Origin: Bacteriovoracaceae bacterium
GTDB taxonomy: Bacteria > Bdellovibrionota > Bacteriovoracia > Bacteriovoracales > Bacteriovoracaceae
Direction: 5' to 3'
Length of the DNA stretch: 38,444 nucleotides
Assembly (NCBI GenBank): GCA_018675575.1
Contig: JABGXW010000011.1
Span: 1-38,444 of the forward strand
The notes beneath the pieces were generated by a model. That model had not been told where the DNA came from, searched no databases, and saw only the letters and a list, made by a program, of their open reading frames with translations. Shown here piece by piece: positions 8,231 to 14,279 of the stretch; the first letter of the stretch is position 1; each line of letters begins with the position of its first letter. Made by a program: the position numbers and the translations under genes.

Positions 8231-8243
8231 GAGAATAAAGAAC

Positions 8244-8272
8244 TTGATCTTTTAAGTAGGGGGGCTTAAATT
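8244..8272 (+). promoter_or_regulatory. Candidate promoter of tRNA-Ala
   Basis: TTGATC (8244-8249), a 17-base spacer and TAAATT (8267-8272) would place the start of transcription about 8 bases before the tRNA. Hexamers are moderate matches. Confidence 0.4.
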
Positions 8273-8287
8273 ATTGACTCCTATTGA

Positions 8288-8363
8288 GGGCCGGTAGCTC
8301 AGTTGGGAGAGCGCGACGCTGGCAGCGTTGAGGTCGCAGGTTCGATCCCTGTTCGGTCCACCA
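8288..8363 (+). tRNA. tRNA-Ala (anticodon GGC)
   Basis: A complete 76-base cloverleaf. The acceptor stem GGGCCGG pairs with TCGGTCC, including the G3:U70 wobble pair that is the alanine identity element. The D-arm is GCTC/GAGC, the anticodon stem CGACG/CGTTG closes loop CTGGCAG with anticodon GGC, and the T-arm is GCAGG/CCTGT around TTCGATC. The terminal CCA is encoded (8361-8363). It reads GCC/GCU alanine codons. Confidence 0.95.
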
Positions 8364-8372
8364 TTTTTCGTT

Positions 8373-8398
8373 AGGTCTTTTTCAAGGCCTTTTTTTTC
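8373..8398 (+). terminator. Rho-independent terminator after tRNA-Ala
   Basis: Arms AGGTCTT (8373-8379) and AAGGCCT (8384-8390) form a 7-bp stem with one G-T pair and a 4-base loop, followed by a run of T (8390-8397). It lies 10 bases after the tRNA CCA end. Confidence 0.8.
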
Positions 8399-8516
8399 GC
8401 CCTGAATTCAAAAAAGACATCGTTAACATCATTACAAATACTTAGAAAATCAATAACTTAAAAAAGTTGATGTCTAGGGTTTGATTCACGCTTCTGCTGT
8501 TGCCAAAACTAACCAT

Positions 8517-8532
8517 TGTGACTGGACGTGAC
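8517..8532 (+). repeat. Left copy of 16-bp direct repeat TGTGACTGGACGTGAC
   Basis: An identical copy lies at 13783-13798, 5.27 kb away. Similarity continues weakly for another 15-20 bases (GTT.GCTA.CTGT). The two copies bracket an accessory segment that starts just after tRNA-Ala. Confidence 0.6.
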
Positions 8533-8660
8533 CGGAGTTGGCTATCTGTAGCCAAAAATCTGGCTACGCGGATTAGCCCTCCTTTTCAGTTCTCACTCGG
8601 ATTAGCCTTTGGACTTCAACTACCTAAATTTTCAGAGATTTTTTAATGGCGGTACGCTGG

Positions 8661-8679
8661 CTTGGATAGCTAATCCAAG
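8661..8679. promoter_or_regulatory. Perfect 7-bp inverted repeat before the double-HTH gene
   Basis: CTTGGAT (8661-8667) and ATCCAAG (8673-8679) around AGCTA. It is 15 bases before the AAGGAGA ribosome site at 8694. It shares GCTAATCC with the two upstream CGGATTAGCC boxes, so a common binding factor, perhaps the encoded regulator, is plausible. Confidence 0.5.
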
Positions 8680-8708
8680 TTTGCTCCCAAGCAAAGGAGA
8701 ACTTGAAA

Positions 8709-9350
8709 ATGAAAACAAAGAGATTAAAAAGATGCGACAAGAAGATTATTTTATCAGATCAACTTGCTCTAAGAGAGCTTCGCTTGGAGTTGGATTTAAC
8801 CTTAGAAGAGGCTGGTAAAAAGCTTGGACTATCCGCAAAAGGCATAGGGGCCATTGAGAATGGCAGAGTATCACTAGCTAGAAAAAGGATTACAGAGATC
8901 ATTACTTCTTATGGTCTTGATTACCTCGATTTTGTAAGAGCTAAAAGAATAATTGAGAAGGCCCTGAGAAAAAATAAGAAAGGAAAGAGACAAACGATTA
9001 AAAAGGTTCTTAAAAACTCAGATCGAAGAAGCTATCAAAAATTAGTTACTAGAGAATGTAAAGTCATCAAGTCCATGAGAAGAATCAAGGGTCTTACTCA
9101 AGATCAAGCATCAAAGCTTTGTTCATATTCTAGGGCCACAATCGGTCATATTGAGAATGGTCGCATTGAATTATCAAAGGACCGTATAGAACATATTGTG
9201 ATCTCCTATGGATATTTATTGAAAGACTTTGAAGAAAATATGTCTAAGGTTGAACTTCGAGATGAAATAGTCGATTCGTGCCTAGAGAAAATAACAGGGC
9301 TTGATGATAGCAAGCTAGACATTGTTAAAAACCTTCTGGGGAGTCTTTAA
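8709..9350 (+). CDS. Double helix-turn-helix (tandem XRE) regulator
   Basis: A 213-residue protein made of two similar XRE units. Unit 1 (about 18-75) has LRLELDLTLEEAGKKLGLS and GAIENGRVSL. Unit 2 (about 108-170) has MRRIKGLTQDQASKLCSYS and GHIENGRIEL. Both are followed by the same R-I-T/E-x-I-I/V-x-SYG helix, so the protein arose by internal duplication. ATG 8709 is chosen because AAGGAG (8694-8699) lies 9 bases upstream; an in-frame TTG at 8703 is too close. A tandem pair could bind long or paired operators such as the CGGATTAGCC boxes upstream. It stands at the left end of the repeat-bounded accessory segment. Confidence 0.85.
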   Translation: MKTKRLKRCDKKIILSDQLALRELRLELDLTLEEAGKKLGLSAKGIGAIENGRVSLARKRITEIITSYGLDYLDFVRAKRIIEKALRKNKKGKRQTIKKVLKNSDRRSYQKLVTRECKVIKSMRRIKGLTQDQASKLCSYSRATIGHIENGRIELSKDRIEHIVISYGYLLKDFEENMSKVELRDEIVDSCLEKITGLDDSKLDIVKNLLGSL

Positions 9351-9368
9351 TATCCCAAATTCGCGACT

Positions 9369-9384
9369 ATAACGAGTTCGTTAT
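9369..9384. terminator. Possible weak bidirectional terminator
   Basis: ATAACGA (9369-9375) and TCGTTAT (9378-9384) form a perfect inverted repeat between convergent genes, followed by a T-rich stretch. The two-base centre makes a short loop, so this is weak. Confidence 0.35.
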
Positions 9385-9406
9385 TACTTTCTTTGTCATC
9401 GCTAAG

Positions 9407-10402
9407 CTAAAATGATGCTGAAAACGACATAAGCCATGCAGTAGAAGAGTCACTCTCACTCGAAGCACTTGTGCTTAAATTACTCATGTATAAAAGAGGT
9501 GAAATTCCGAACTGCTTTGTTTTCCCAAAAAAATAACTACTCCCTAGAGTGAGATCAAACCCGCTGATACTCTCAGAACCAAAGCTTTTAAGAAATCCAG
9601 CACCACCAAACATAGCGACACTTTCATTAACCTTATAGAACGGCTTTAAGGCAAGCCTATGAACTTTTACAGGCGCTAAGCTTGTGGTGGTTGATGAGCT
9701 AGCTGCAAAGTAATAATTTATCATGTCGTACGCAAGACTCAGGTGAGTATTTCCAAAAACTCTTCCAGCGCCAAAACCAAATTCGGGGACGATGCCCGAG
9801 GAAGCAGATTTATCAGAGTCGGAGTGATTAATGCTTAAGAATTTTGCAAGAGATATTGAACCCGTAAGCCAGTATTTTGATTTTGTTTGATACTTGATGC
9901 CTGTACTTAATTTTACTAGATTCATGGTGAGTTTTTTTGATCCGCGCACCGTTTTAACCTGCCCAAGGGTTGAACCAAGAGAATAGTAGATTCTTTTTTT
10001 TACTTTAGTAGCTTGTTTTTCTAGTGCTAATTTTGCTTTTAGTTTTTTCTCTTCACTTAAATAAGCTTCAACTTTTTTCATATCAATAACATCTGATGTG
10101 ACAGACATGACTATTTTTTGACCAGCTTTCAAGTTTTTCCAGTCAGTAATTTGAGGGTTATCACCTCTAGTTTTATGAATCATAGGAGATTTAGAATTAA
10201 TAATGGAATCAGGCTTTACAAATTTTTTAATAATACTGGCAAAGTCATCACCACTTTTAATTTTATAATTAAGAGTATAAAAATCAAGAGCACTGGCATT
10301 TAAAGAAATACCTAAGACTATCAAAAGAATTATTGCTTCTAAGTTTTTTAATTTATTCACATTATTTATTCTACTTAAAAAAACCTTAAAGAGCAGTAGC
10401 AT
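9407..10402 (-). CDS. LysM-domain protein with C-terminal outer-membrane beta-barrel
   Basis: 331 residues. A hydrophobic segment at about 22-38 acts as a signal peptide (cleavage near NASA-LD). Residues 45-105 look like a LysM peptidoglycan-binding module (YKIKSGDDFASIIKKF, then NLKAGQKIVM). A charged helix (about 113-135) leads into a 190-residue beta-rich domain with repeating aromatic strands, ending MSFSASF with a terminal Phe typical of barrels. The combination suggests an outer-membrane protein tethered to the cell wall. The assigned start ATG 10402 gives a long N-region before the hydrophobic core; a downstream start is possible. It is alone and faces away from the lipoprotein gene. 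Confidence 0.72.
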   Translation of the reverse strand: MLLLFKVFLSRINNVNKLKNLEAIILLIVLGISLNASALDFYTLNYKIKSGDDFASIIKKFVKPDSIINSKSPMIHKTRGDNPQITDWKNLKAGQKIVMSVTSDVIDMKKVEAYLSEEKKLKAKLALEKQATKVKKRIYYSLGSTLGQVKTVRGSKKLTMNLVKLSTGIKYQTKSKYWLTGSISLAKFLSINHSDSDKSASSGIVPEFGFGAGRVFGNTHLSLAYDMINYYFAASSSTTTSLAPVKVHRLALKPFYKVNESVAMFGGAGFLKSFGSESISGFDLTLGSSYFFGKTKQFGISPLLYMSNLSTSASSESDSSTAWLMSFSASF

Positions 10403-10516
10403 TTATTATGGGCAATAGTACTTTATGTGAAGGAGGCTTGTCTCCGGCAAGAAGCATCTAACACACTGATTTTACTCCAGTCGCTTGGTATAACTCAAGA
10501 AAAACCTAAAAACCGA

Positions 10517-10522
10517 TATAAT
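10517..10522 (+). promoter_or_regulatory. -10 box of the SUMF1-like lipoprotein gene
   Basis: A perfect TATAAT lies 40 bases before ATG 10563, which has AGAAGG at 10552-10557. No good -35 is seen at the expected distance; TTGGTA at 10485 is too far. Confidence 0.35.
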
Positions 10523-10562
10523 ACTATGAGAGCGTTTTAAGCAAACTATAGAGAAGGTTTTT

Positions 10563-11513
10563 ATGCGTACTTTTATAATACTGATAACAATTCTCTTAAC
10601 CAGTTCGTGTAATGTCGAAACCCTAGTTTTAGAAAATCGAAATCAGGGAACGCCCGCTACAAGTGGAGGCGCCTCCCCATCGACACTAGATGCGAGCACT
10701 CTCGGCGCCGCCCCAGCTGACGAAGAATGGATAGTCGTACCCGCCAATGCCGGAGGCATGGGATTAGATGCTTTTGCTGTTATGAAATACGAAGCGAAGG
10801 CTTTTAATGATGCCAATACCAATTCAACTATCGATGGCGGTGAGGTTGATGCTGTCGGAACTGGTGTAGCAACAGGAACTCACGTCCCAGTCAGTACAGC
10901 AGATAATCAGCCATGGCGAAATATTGATGCCAATGATTCAGCAGCGGAATGCGAATCTCTTGGGGCAAATTATCATTTAATATCAAATCCTGAATGGATG
11001 GCGATAGCTAGAGAAGTAGAAATGCAGGATGCTAACTGGACTGGCGGAACCGAAGGTTCTGGCTGTCTGTTTCGAGGAAACTCTGCAGAGACGACCTGCG
11101 GGTATAATTCAGCAACTGACCCTGATTCAGGAACAGGCAGAAACGCACGAGCAAAACACGTTCTATCAAACGCAGAAGAAATTTATGACATTGCAGGAAA
11201 CATTTATGAGTGGACCGACTGGGATGGTGACACTGTTGGGTTTCAACTAGGACCAACTAGTTGTGCAACTGGATGGTTAGAGCTTCCAGCAGTTGCCTGT
11301 GGAGCTTTAGCTGACGCTGATTATAATTCTAATAACGGTGCATACACTGCAACCGAGGGGGTTGGCAGGCTTTATGGAGGTTCTGGCGGTGCGGCGCTTC
11401 GCGGCGGCCATTGGAGCCACTATACGAGCGCTGGAGCGTTCGCGCTCCACTTGCTCAATTCGCCTACGGACGCGAATGCGGACCTCGGCTTTCGTTGCGT
11501 CTACCGCCCGTAG
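10563..11513 (+). CDS. SUMF1/FGE-fold lipoprotein, likely diversity-generating retroelement target protein
   Basis: 316 residues. The N-terminus is a lipoprotein signal with lipobox LTSSC (Cys16), then a low-complexity linker to about residue 50. The rest matches the formylglycine-generating-enzyme/sulfatase-modifying fold, a C-type-lectin-like scaffold: WIVVPANAGGMGLDAFAVMKYE, NPEWMAIAREVE, GNIYEWTDWDGD, then ALRGGHW (278-284) and LGFRCVYRP at the end. FGE-fold proteins with RGGxW...GFRC ends are a known DGR target class, displaying a variable ligand-binding face on the surface. The last 40 codons are strikingly GC-rich while the gene body is not. It lacks visible catalytic evidence for formylglycine formation, so binding or display is the likelier role. 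Confidence 0.85.
   Translation: MRTFIILITILLTSSCNVETLVLENRNQGTPATSGGASPSTLDASTLGAAPADEEWIVVPANAGGMGLDAFAVMKYEAKAFNDANTNSTIDGGEVDAVGTGVATGTHVPVSTADNQPWRNIDANDSAAECESLGANYHLISNPEWMAIAREVEMQDANWTGGTEGSGCLFRGNSAETTCGYNSATDPDSGTGRNARAKHVLSNAEEIYDIAGNIYEWTDWDGDTVGFQLGPTSCATGWLELPAVACGALADADYNSNNGAYTATEGVGRLYGGSGGAALRGGHWSHYTSAGAFALHLLNSPTDANADLGFRCVYRP
11380..11502 (+). other. Candidate DGR variable region (VR) in the 3' end of the SUMF1-like gene
   Basis: The codons for RGG-x-W-xxx-T-x-AGAFAL-x-L-x-NSPT-x-A-x-A-x-LGFRC have fixed, GC-ended triplets at scaffold positions. At the x positions they have triplets such as CAT, AGC, CAC, TAT, AGC, CAC, CTC, GAC, AAT and GAC. Each of these can be derived from AAC/AAT by changing only A bases, and the third base is always C or T. 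That is the footprint of adenine-specific mutagenic retrohoming from a template repeat with Asn codons. No template repeat or reverse transcriptase lies in this window. Boundaries are approximate. Confidence 0.65.
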
Positions 11514-11519
11514 GGCGGT
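11503..11519 (+). repeat. GC-rich hairpin spanning the stop codon (post-VR hairpin)
   Basis: ACCGCCC (11503-11509), loop GTA, GGGCGGT (11513-11519): a perfect 7-bp stem that includes the TAG stop. DGR targets commonly have such a hairpin or cruciform just 3' of the variable region, where it promotes retrohoming. Confidence 0.65.
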
Positions 11520-11562
11520 TCGGTAGCTATTGGACTCTTTGTTCTTGATTCTTGGAAACTAA

Positions 11563-11592
11563 AATGCCCGAAGGGCATTCGAAATTTTTTTT
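11563..11592 (+). terminator. Hairpin AATGCCC-GAA-GGGCATT with following T-run
   Basis: A perfect 7-bp stem (11563-11569 / 11573-11579) with GAA loop, then CGAAA and eight T (11585-11592). This is a plausible terminator for the lipoprotein gene, although the T-run starts a few bases late. It could instead be a second DGR-associated hairpin. Confidence 0.6.
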
Positions 11593-11608
11593 GCTCTTTT
11601 TGGGTAGC

Positions 11609-11754
11609 ATTTCCGGAAACAGGCTCTTCATTTCCGGAAAGTGTAGGGCATTTCCGGAAATGGGGGTGTGATTTCCGGAAAATGAAGAAAATTTCCTCAT
11701 TTTTTCCGAAAGATACGGAAAAGGTTCGGAAATGCCTTTCCGCATTTCCGGAAA
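11609..11754. repeat. Phased array of ATTTCCGGAAA palindromes
   Basis: TTTCCGGAAA occurs perfectly at 11610, 11631, 11651, 11672 and 11745; each copy has A before it, so the unit is ATTTCCGGAAA. The first four are 21, 20 and 21 bases apart, about two helical turns, placing them on one DNA face. Degenerate or half copies fill the gap (TTTCCTC at 11692, TTTCCGAAA at 11703, TTCGGAAA at 11725, TTTCCG at 11737). Between units the sequence is not conserved. Long minus-strand frames across it are by-products of the repeat. Confidence 0.8.
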
Positions 11755-11994
11755 ATCCCTTGCTAAATAAAAACCTATAAAACAATATCTCTTCATGAAA
11801 AAAAGGAATGATGATATTACCGTGACAGAGGCTTCAGGGGAGTTACAGACGGTTTTAAGGTGACACCTAAATTTGGGGAACTTGATAACGTAATTAAGAT
11901 TAAATGATGAATATGGGGGTCGTAAGGCCCTCATTTCTTATATATCTTATTGAAATTATGTAGTTTAATAGTGAAGTACAAATGGATTGAAAAA

Positions 11995-12012
11995 GTATCA
12001 CACTTGTGATAC
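11995..12012. promoter_or_regulatory. Perfect palindrome GTATCAC-ACTT-GTGATAC, candidate operator
   Basis: Seven-base arms (11995-12001, 12006-12012) end 6 bases before the AGGGAG ribosome site of the MqsR-like gene. The placement is typical of autoregulated toxin-antitoxin operons. Confidence 0.6.
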
Positions 12013-12028
12013 AGTAATAGGGAGCCAA

Positions 12029-12388
12029 ATGAACGCCTTAGAAGAAGCAATAGACGGATTACAATTTTTGCAAAAACTCATAACCGTCTATGAACAAGGC
12101 GAGCTTGATTTTTGGGAGGATAGACTTAATCCCCCAAACCTAACAAAGGATGAATTCGATCTAGTCCTATACAGAATAGATCGAGCTAATCGCTTAAGCT
12201 GGGTTACAAGAGAAAGCGAAGAAGGTCCTCATGGGACAACTGGCGAGGATGATTGTTTTAAATTTAACTGTTCAGCAGAGTTTGGTGGAATTTTTGAAAA
12301 TGAAACCAAGACATTTTTTGTGAAGGGTTATTTTTTCGATAAAGGTGATTTAAAGGGAGTTACAATACAGAGCTTCCGTGAGGATTAA
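12029..12388 (+). CDS. Small protein with an MqsR-like C-terminus, first gene of a three-gene operon
   Basis: 119 residues from ATG 12029, chosen over the in-frame TTG 11987 because AGGGAG (12019-12024) sits 4 bases upstream and the longer form would run through the palindrome. The C-terminal strands FFVKGYFFDKGDLKGVTIQSFRED resemble the last strands of MqsR-type mRNA interferases (K-x-Y/V...SFKE), and the N-terminus is helical. The match is a pattern resemblance only, and the RelE/MqsR catalytic residues cannot be fixed from it. The next gene starts one base after its stop. A bacterial toxin-antitoxin role is a hypothesis. Confidence 0.5.
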   Translation: MNALEEAIDGLQFLQKLITVYEQGELDFWEDRLNPPNLTKDEFDLVLYRIDRANRLSWVTRESEEGPHGTTGEDDCFKFNCSAEFGGIFENETKTFFVKGYFFDKGDLKGVTIQSFRED

Positions 12389-12389
12389 A

Positions 12390-12953
12390 ATGGAAAGTAT
12401 ACAAAAAGAATTTTTAGGAGAGACATTCACATATACGACGGAAGTAAATGAGGATGGAAAAGCCTTGTGGACTAATGCAATAGATAACGAATTTTCAAAA
12501 TGGTTATATCAACTTAGGGCAGAGAATAGAGAATTGTTTAAAGTTCAATATTCAGTTTCTGGAAATGCCTATAAAGTTCTTGAAAAATTAAAAGAAAGAA
12601 TCGGTGTTTTTGATGACAGTCTTTTAGTCAGGGCCATCACTATTACTTTCATCAATTTTATTGATACTAGAAAAGGACGACCAATCTTAAATAAGTTAAA
12701 TAAATATGTGGCTGATGGAGATCTAGATGTCTTACAAGAGGGTGAAACTCTCAAGAAGAGTCTTTATTTCTCTTCAGTCGGAATAAGAGATATTGAAGCT
12801 TATTCCAATTTGTCTGGATATAAGCGCAGTAAAGTCGTTAAAAATGCTCTTTACTCAGTATTGTTAATTTCCATTAATGAAGATGAAGAGATTAAGAATT
12901 TTTGGGAACAAGAGATTCTTTCTCAGCTAACTAATATCGTTAAGGCAGCTTAA
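12390..12953 (+). CDS. Unknown protein, second gene of the MqsR-like operon
   Basis: I do not recognise this family. 188 residues from ATG 12390, preceded by GTGAGG (12378-12383) six bases upstream; it begins one base after the previous stop. It is mostly helical and charged. The segment NLSGYKRSKVVKNALYSVLL (about residues 145-164) has the length and spacing of a DNA-binding or RHH-like helix pair but no certain motif. No signal peptide or membrane segment is present, so it is cytosolic. If the first gene is a toxin, this could be its antitoxin or a regulator, by position only. Confidence 0.6.
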   Translation: MESIQKEFLGETFTYTTEVNEDGKALWTNAIDNEFSKWLYQLRAENRELFKVQYSVSGNAYKVLEKLKERIGVFDDSLLVRAITITFINFIDTRKGRPILNKLNKYVADGDLDVLQEGETLKKSLYFSSVGIRDIEAYSNLSGYKRSKVVKNALYSVLLISINEDEEIKNFWEQEILSQLTNIVKAA

Positions 12954-12959
12954 TAAGAC

Positions 12960-13763
12960 ATGACCTTGATTTTAGATTTAACACATCATGACTTACAAAT
13001 AATGGGAGATGTCGCTTCGAAAGATGGTGCTATTGCTATTTGTAAATCATTCAGAGGATGTATTGGACTTGAGTTTGAAGTAAAGCTTGGTACAGGTAAA
13101 CCAGATATAAACAAAATTAAACATATTCAAAAGTCATTTCAAAATAAATTAATCGAAACAGATAATGCTATTAAGCATCAGGGCATTCCGGATTCATTTA
13201 TCAATCTCTTCAATCAGACTTCAAAGAATGATGTAAAGAAAATCTGTCGTGATATAGAGTTTTCAGAAGAAGAACTTTTTTTATTAATATACAATTCTGA
13301 TCAAATTGGATTCTCGCACAAAAGTAAATTTAAACACCATACTCCTGAACAATTTCGCTACGAACGTGGTGACATTAATACGATGGCCGATCATACGACC
13401 GAACAAAAAGTAAGAAAGAAAATTATAAATAAGATATCTGGCACTTTCGAACAGAGAAGAAATGTTTGTTGTCATATATTTGAGAACGGCATAATGTGGC
13501 ATTGCTTTTATTTTAGCTACGAAGATTCTCAGAACATGCCAAGAAAAAGACAACATTGGAAATGTGGAACACATATTCATTACGTGTCTTACCTGTGGGA
13601 TAACGACAGGAAAAAACTCTGGGATAAATTAGATAGCAGAAAGATAAATGTAACGGATTTTCATATAAAATATGAAGCCCCCCTTGCAGTACCTCTACAC
13701 CAAGTATACGTCTATGGGCATGCAGCGGTACAGGTATCAAAAGAAAACAAACAAAAGGTATAA
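12960..13763 (+). CDS. Unknown His/Cys-rich protein, third gene of the MqsR-like operon
   Basis: I do not recognise this family. 267 residues from ATG 12960, six bases after the previous stop. No signal peptide or membrane helix. Residues 165-235 are rich in Cys, His and Trp (NVCCHIF, MWHCFYF, HWKCGTHIHYVSYLW), suggesting a metal-binding or catalytic centre. Because GTHIHYVSYLW is the most conserved-looking stretch, I would expect the active or binding site there. It ends 20 bases before the right-hand copy of the TGTGACTGGACGTGAC repeat, so it is the last gene of the accessory segment. Confidence 0.65.
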   Translation: MTLILDLTHHDLQIMGDVASKDGAIAICKSFRGCIGLEFEVKLGTGKPDINKIKHIQKSFQNKLIETDNAIKHQGIPDSFINLFNQTSKNDVKKICRDIEFSEEELFLLIYNSDQIGFSHKSKFKHHTPEQFRYERGDINTMADHTTEQKVRKKIINKISGTFEQRRNVCCHIFENGIMWHCFYFSYEDSQNMPRKRQHWKCGTHIHYVSYLWDNDRKKLWDKLDSRKINVTDFHIKYEAPLAVPLHQVYVYGHAAVQVSKENKQKV

Positions 13764-14105
13764 AAGCTTTTTTTCTTCTCAATGTGACTGGACGTGACTC
13801 ACGTTCGCTACTGTTGTTAACGAAACTAACCTAAACTGGTGTGTTTACTGTAAATCGGTAAAATCCACCATTTTGAATAAAGAACAAATACCACCTTCCT
13901 TTCGGAACTAATTTAGCTCTTTCGTTTTTCACTTAACTGATGAATGTTAATTTATAGGATGCGGTGTCGACCGACAAGACCCGTTCTCAGATTATTAGGG
14001 CAAAGAATCCTGTACCGGAAATATTTCTGCAATAATTAAATTTTTGTGACGCGTGGAGAGTGAGAATGACTATCTTTTTTAGGACAGATACTTATAATTA
14101 TTACT
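13764..14105. other. Gene-free junction carrying the right direct repeat
   Basis: No coding frame is credible. It holds the second TGTGACTGGACGTGAC (13783-13798), followed by TCACG and the ACTAACC-ending module (13801-13831) that resembles 8488-8514. The remaining 270 bases show no hairpin, tRNA or clear promoter. The sequence lies between an accessory operon and a broken polysaccharide-modification region, so it may be a recombination junction. Confidence 0.5.
13783..13798 (+). repeat. Right copy of 16-bp direct repeat TGTGACTGGACGTGAC
   Basis: Identical and same orientation as 8517-8532. See the left copy for the extended similarity. Confidence 0.6.
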
Positions 14106-14210
14106 ATGAAAGATATAAGCGACATATTCATCCATGAAACCGCTACCGTTGAGGACAATGTAAGTATCGGAAAAAGAACTAAAATCTGGCATCAATGTCA
14201 TATTTCCTGA
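14106..14210 (+). pseudogene. Truncated beta-helix sugar N-acetyltransferase remnant (WbpD/WlbB-like)
   Basis: ATG 14106 opens a 34-codon frame: MKDISDIFIHETATVEDNV, then SIGKRTKIWHQCHIS and a stop. This is the classic start of left-handed beta-helix acetyltransferases of surface-sugar pathways (family wording: IHxTAxV..g..IG.gTKIWHf.HI), which normally continue for about 150 further residues. No continuation is visible in any frame before the acyltransferase gene, so the gene was cut by deletion. It signals that this locus once held polysaccharide or O-antigen genes. Confidence 0.7.
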
Positions 14211-14279
14211 TAGGCCCATGTACTAGGATTTATAATGGGTCTTAATAGTGACTATTCACTATAAGAGACAGTATTCAAA

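Larger units (their letters stand above)
8399..8708. other. Non-coding region with direct repeats and operator-like sites
   Basis: No credible gene. It contains a module at 8488-8514 (ending ACTAACC) and the 16-bp sequence TGTGACTGGACGTGAC (8517-8532); both have relatives near 13783-13831. It also contains CGGATTAGCC twice (8569-8578 and 8598-8607, 29 bases apart). The reverse half GCTAATCC at 8669 lies inside the perfect inverted repeat CTTGGAT-AGCTA-ATCCAAG (8661-8679), directly before the ribosome site of the double-HTH gene. Confidence 0.6.

Noticed and set aside
11527..11934. Long minus-strand frames across the palindrome array (135 and 94 codons)
   Set aside because: They run through the TTTCCGGAAA repeats in two frames at once, yield only repeated F-P-E-M and S-G-N words, have no ribosome site and no family resemblance.
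11514..14279. DGR reverse transcriptase, Avd or template repeat downstream of the variable region
   Set aside because: The downstream proteins carry no RT motif such as YxDD, and no second copy of the GC-rich tail was seen, so any RT must lie outside the window.
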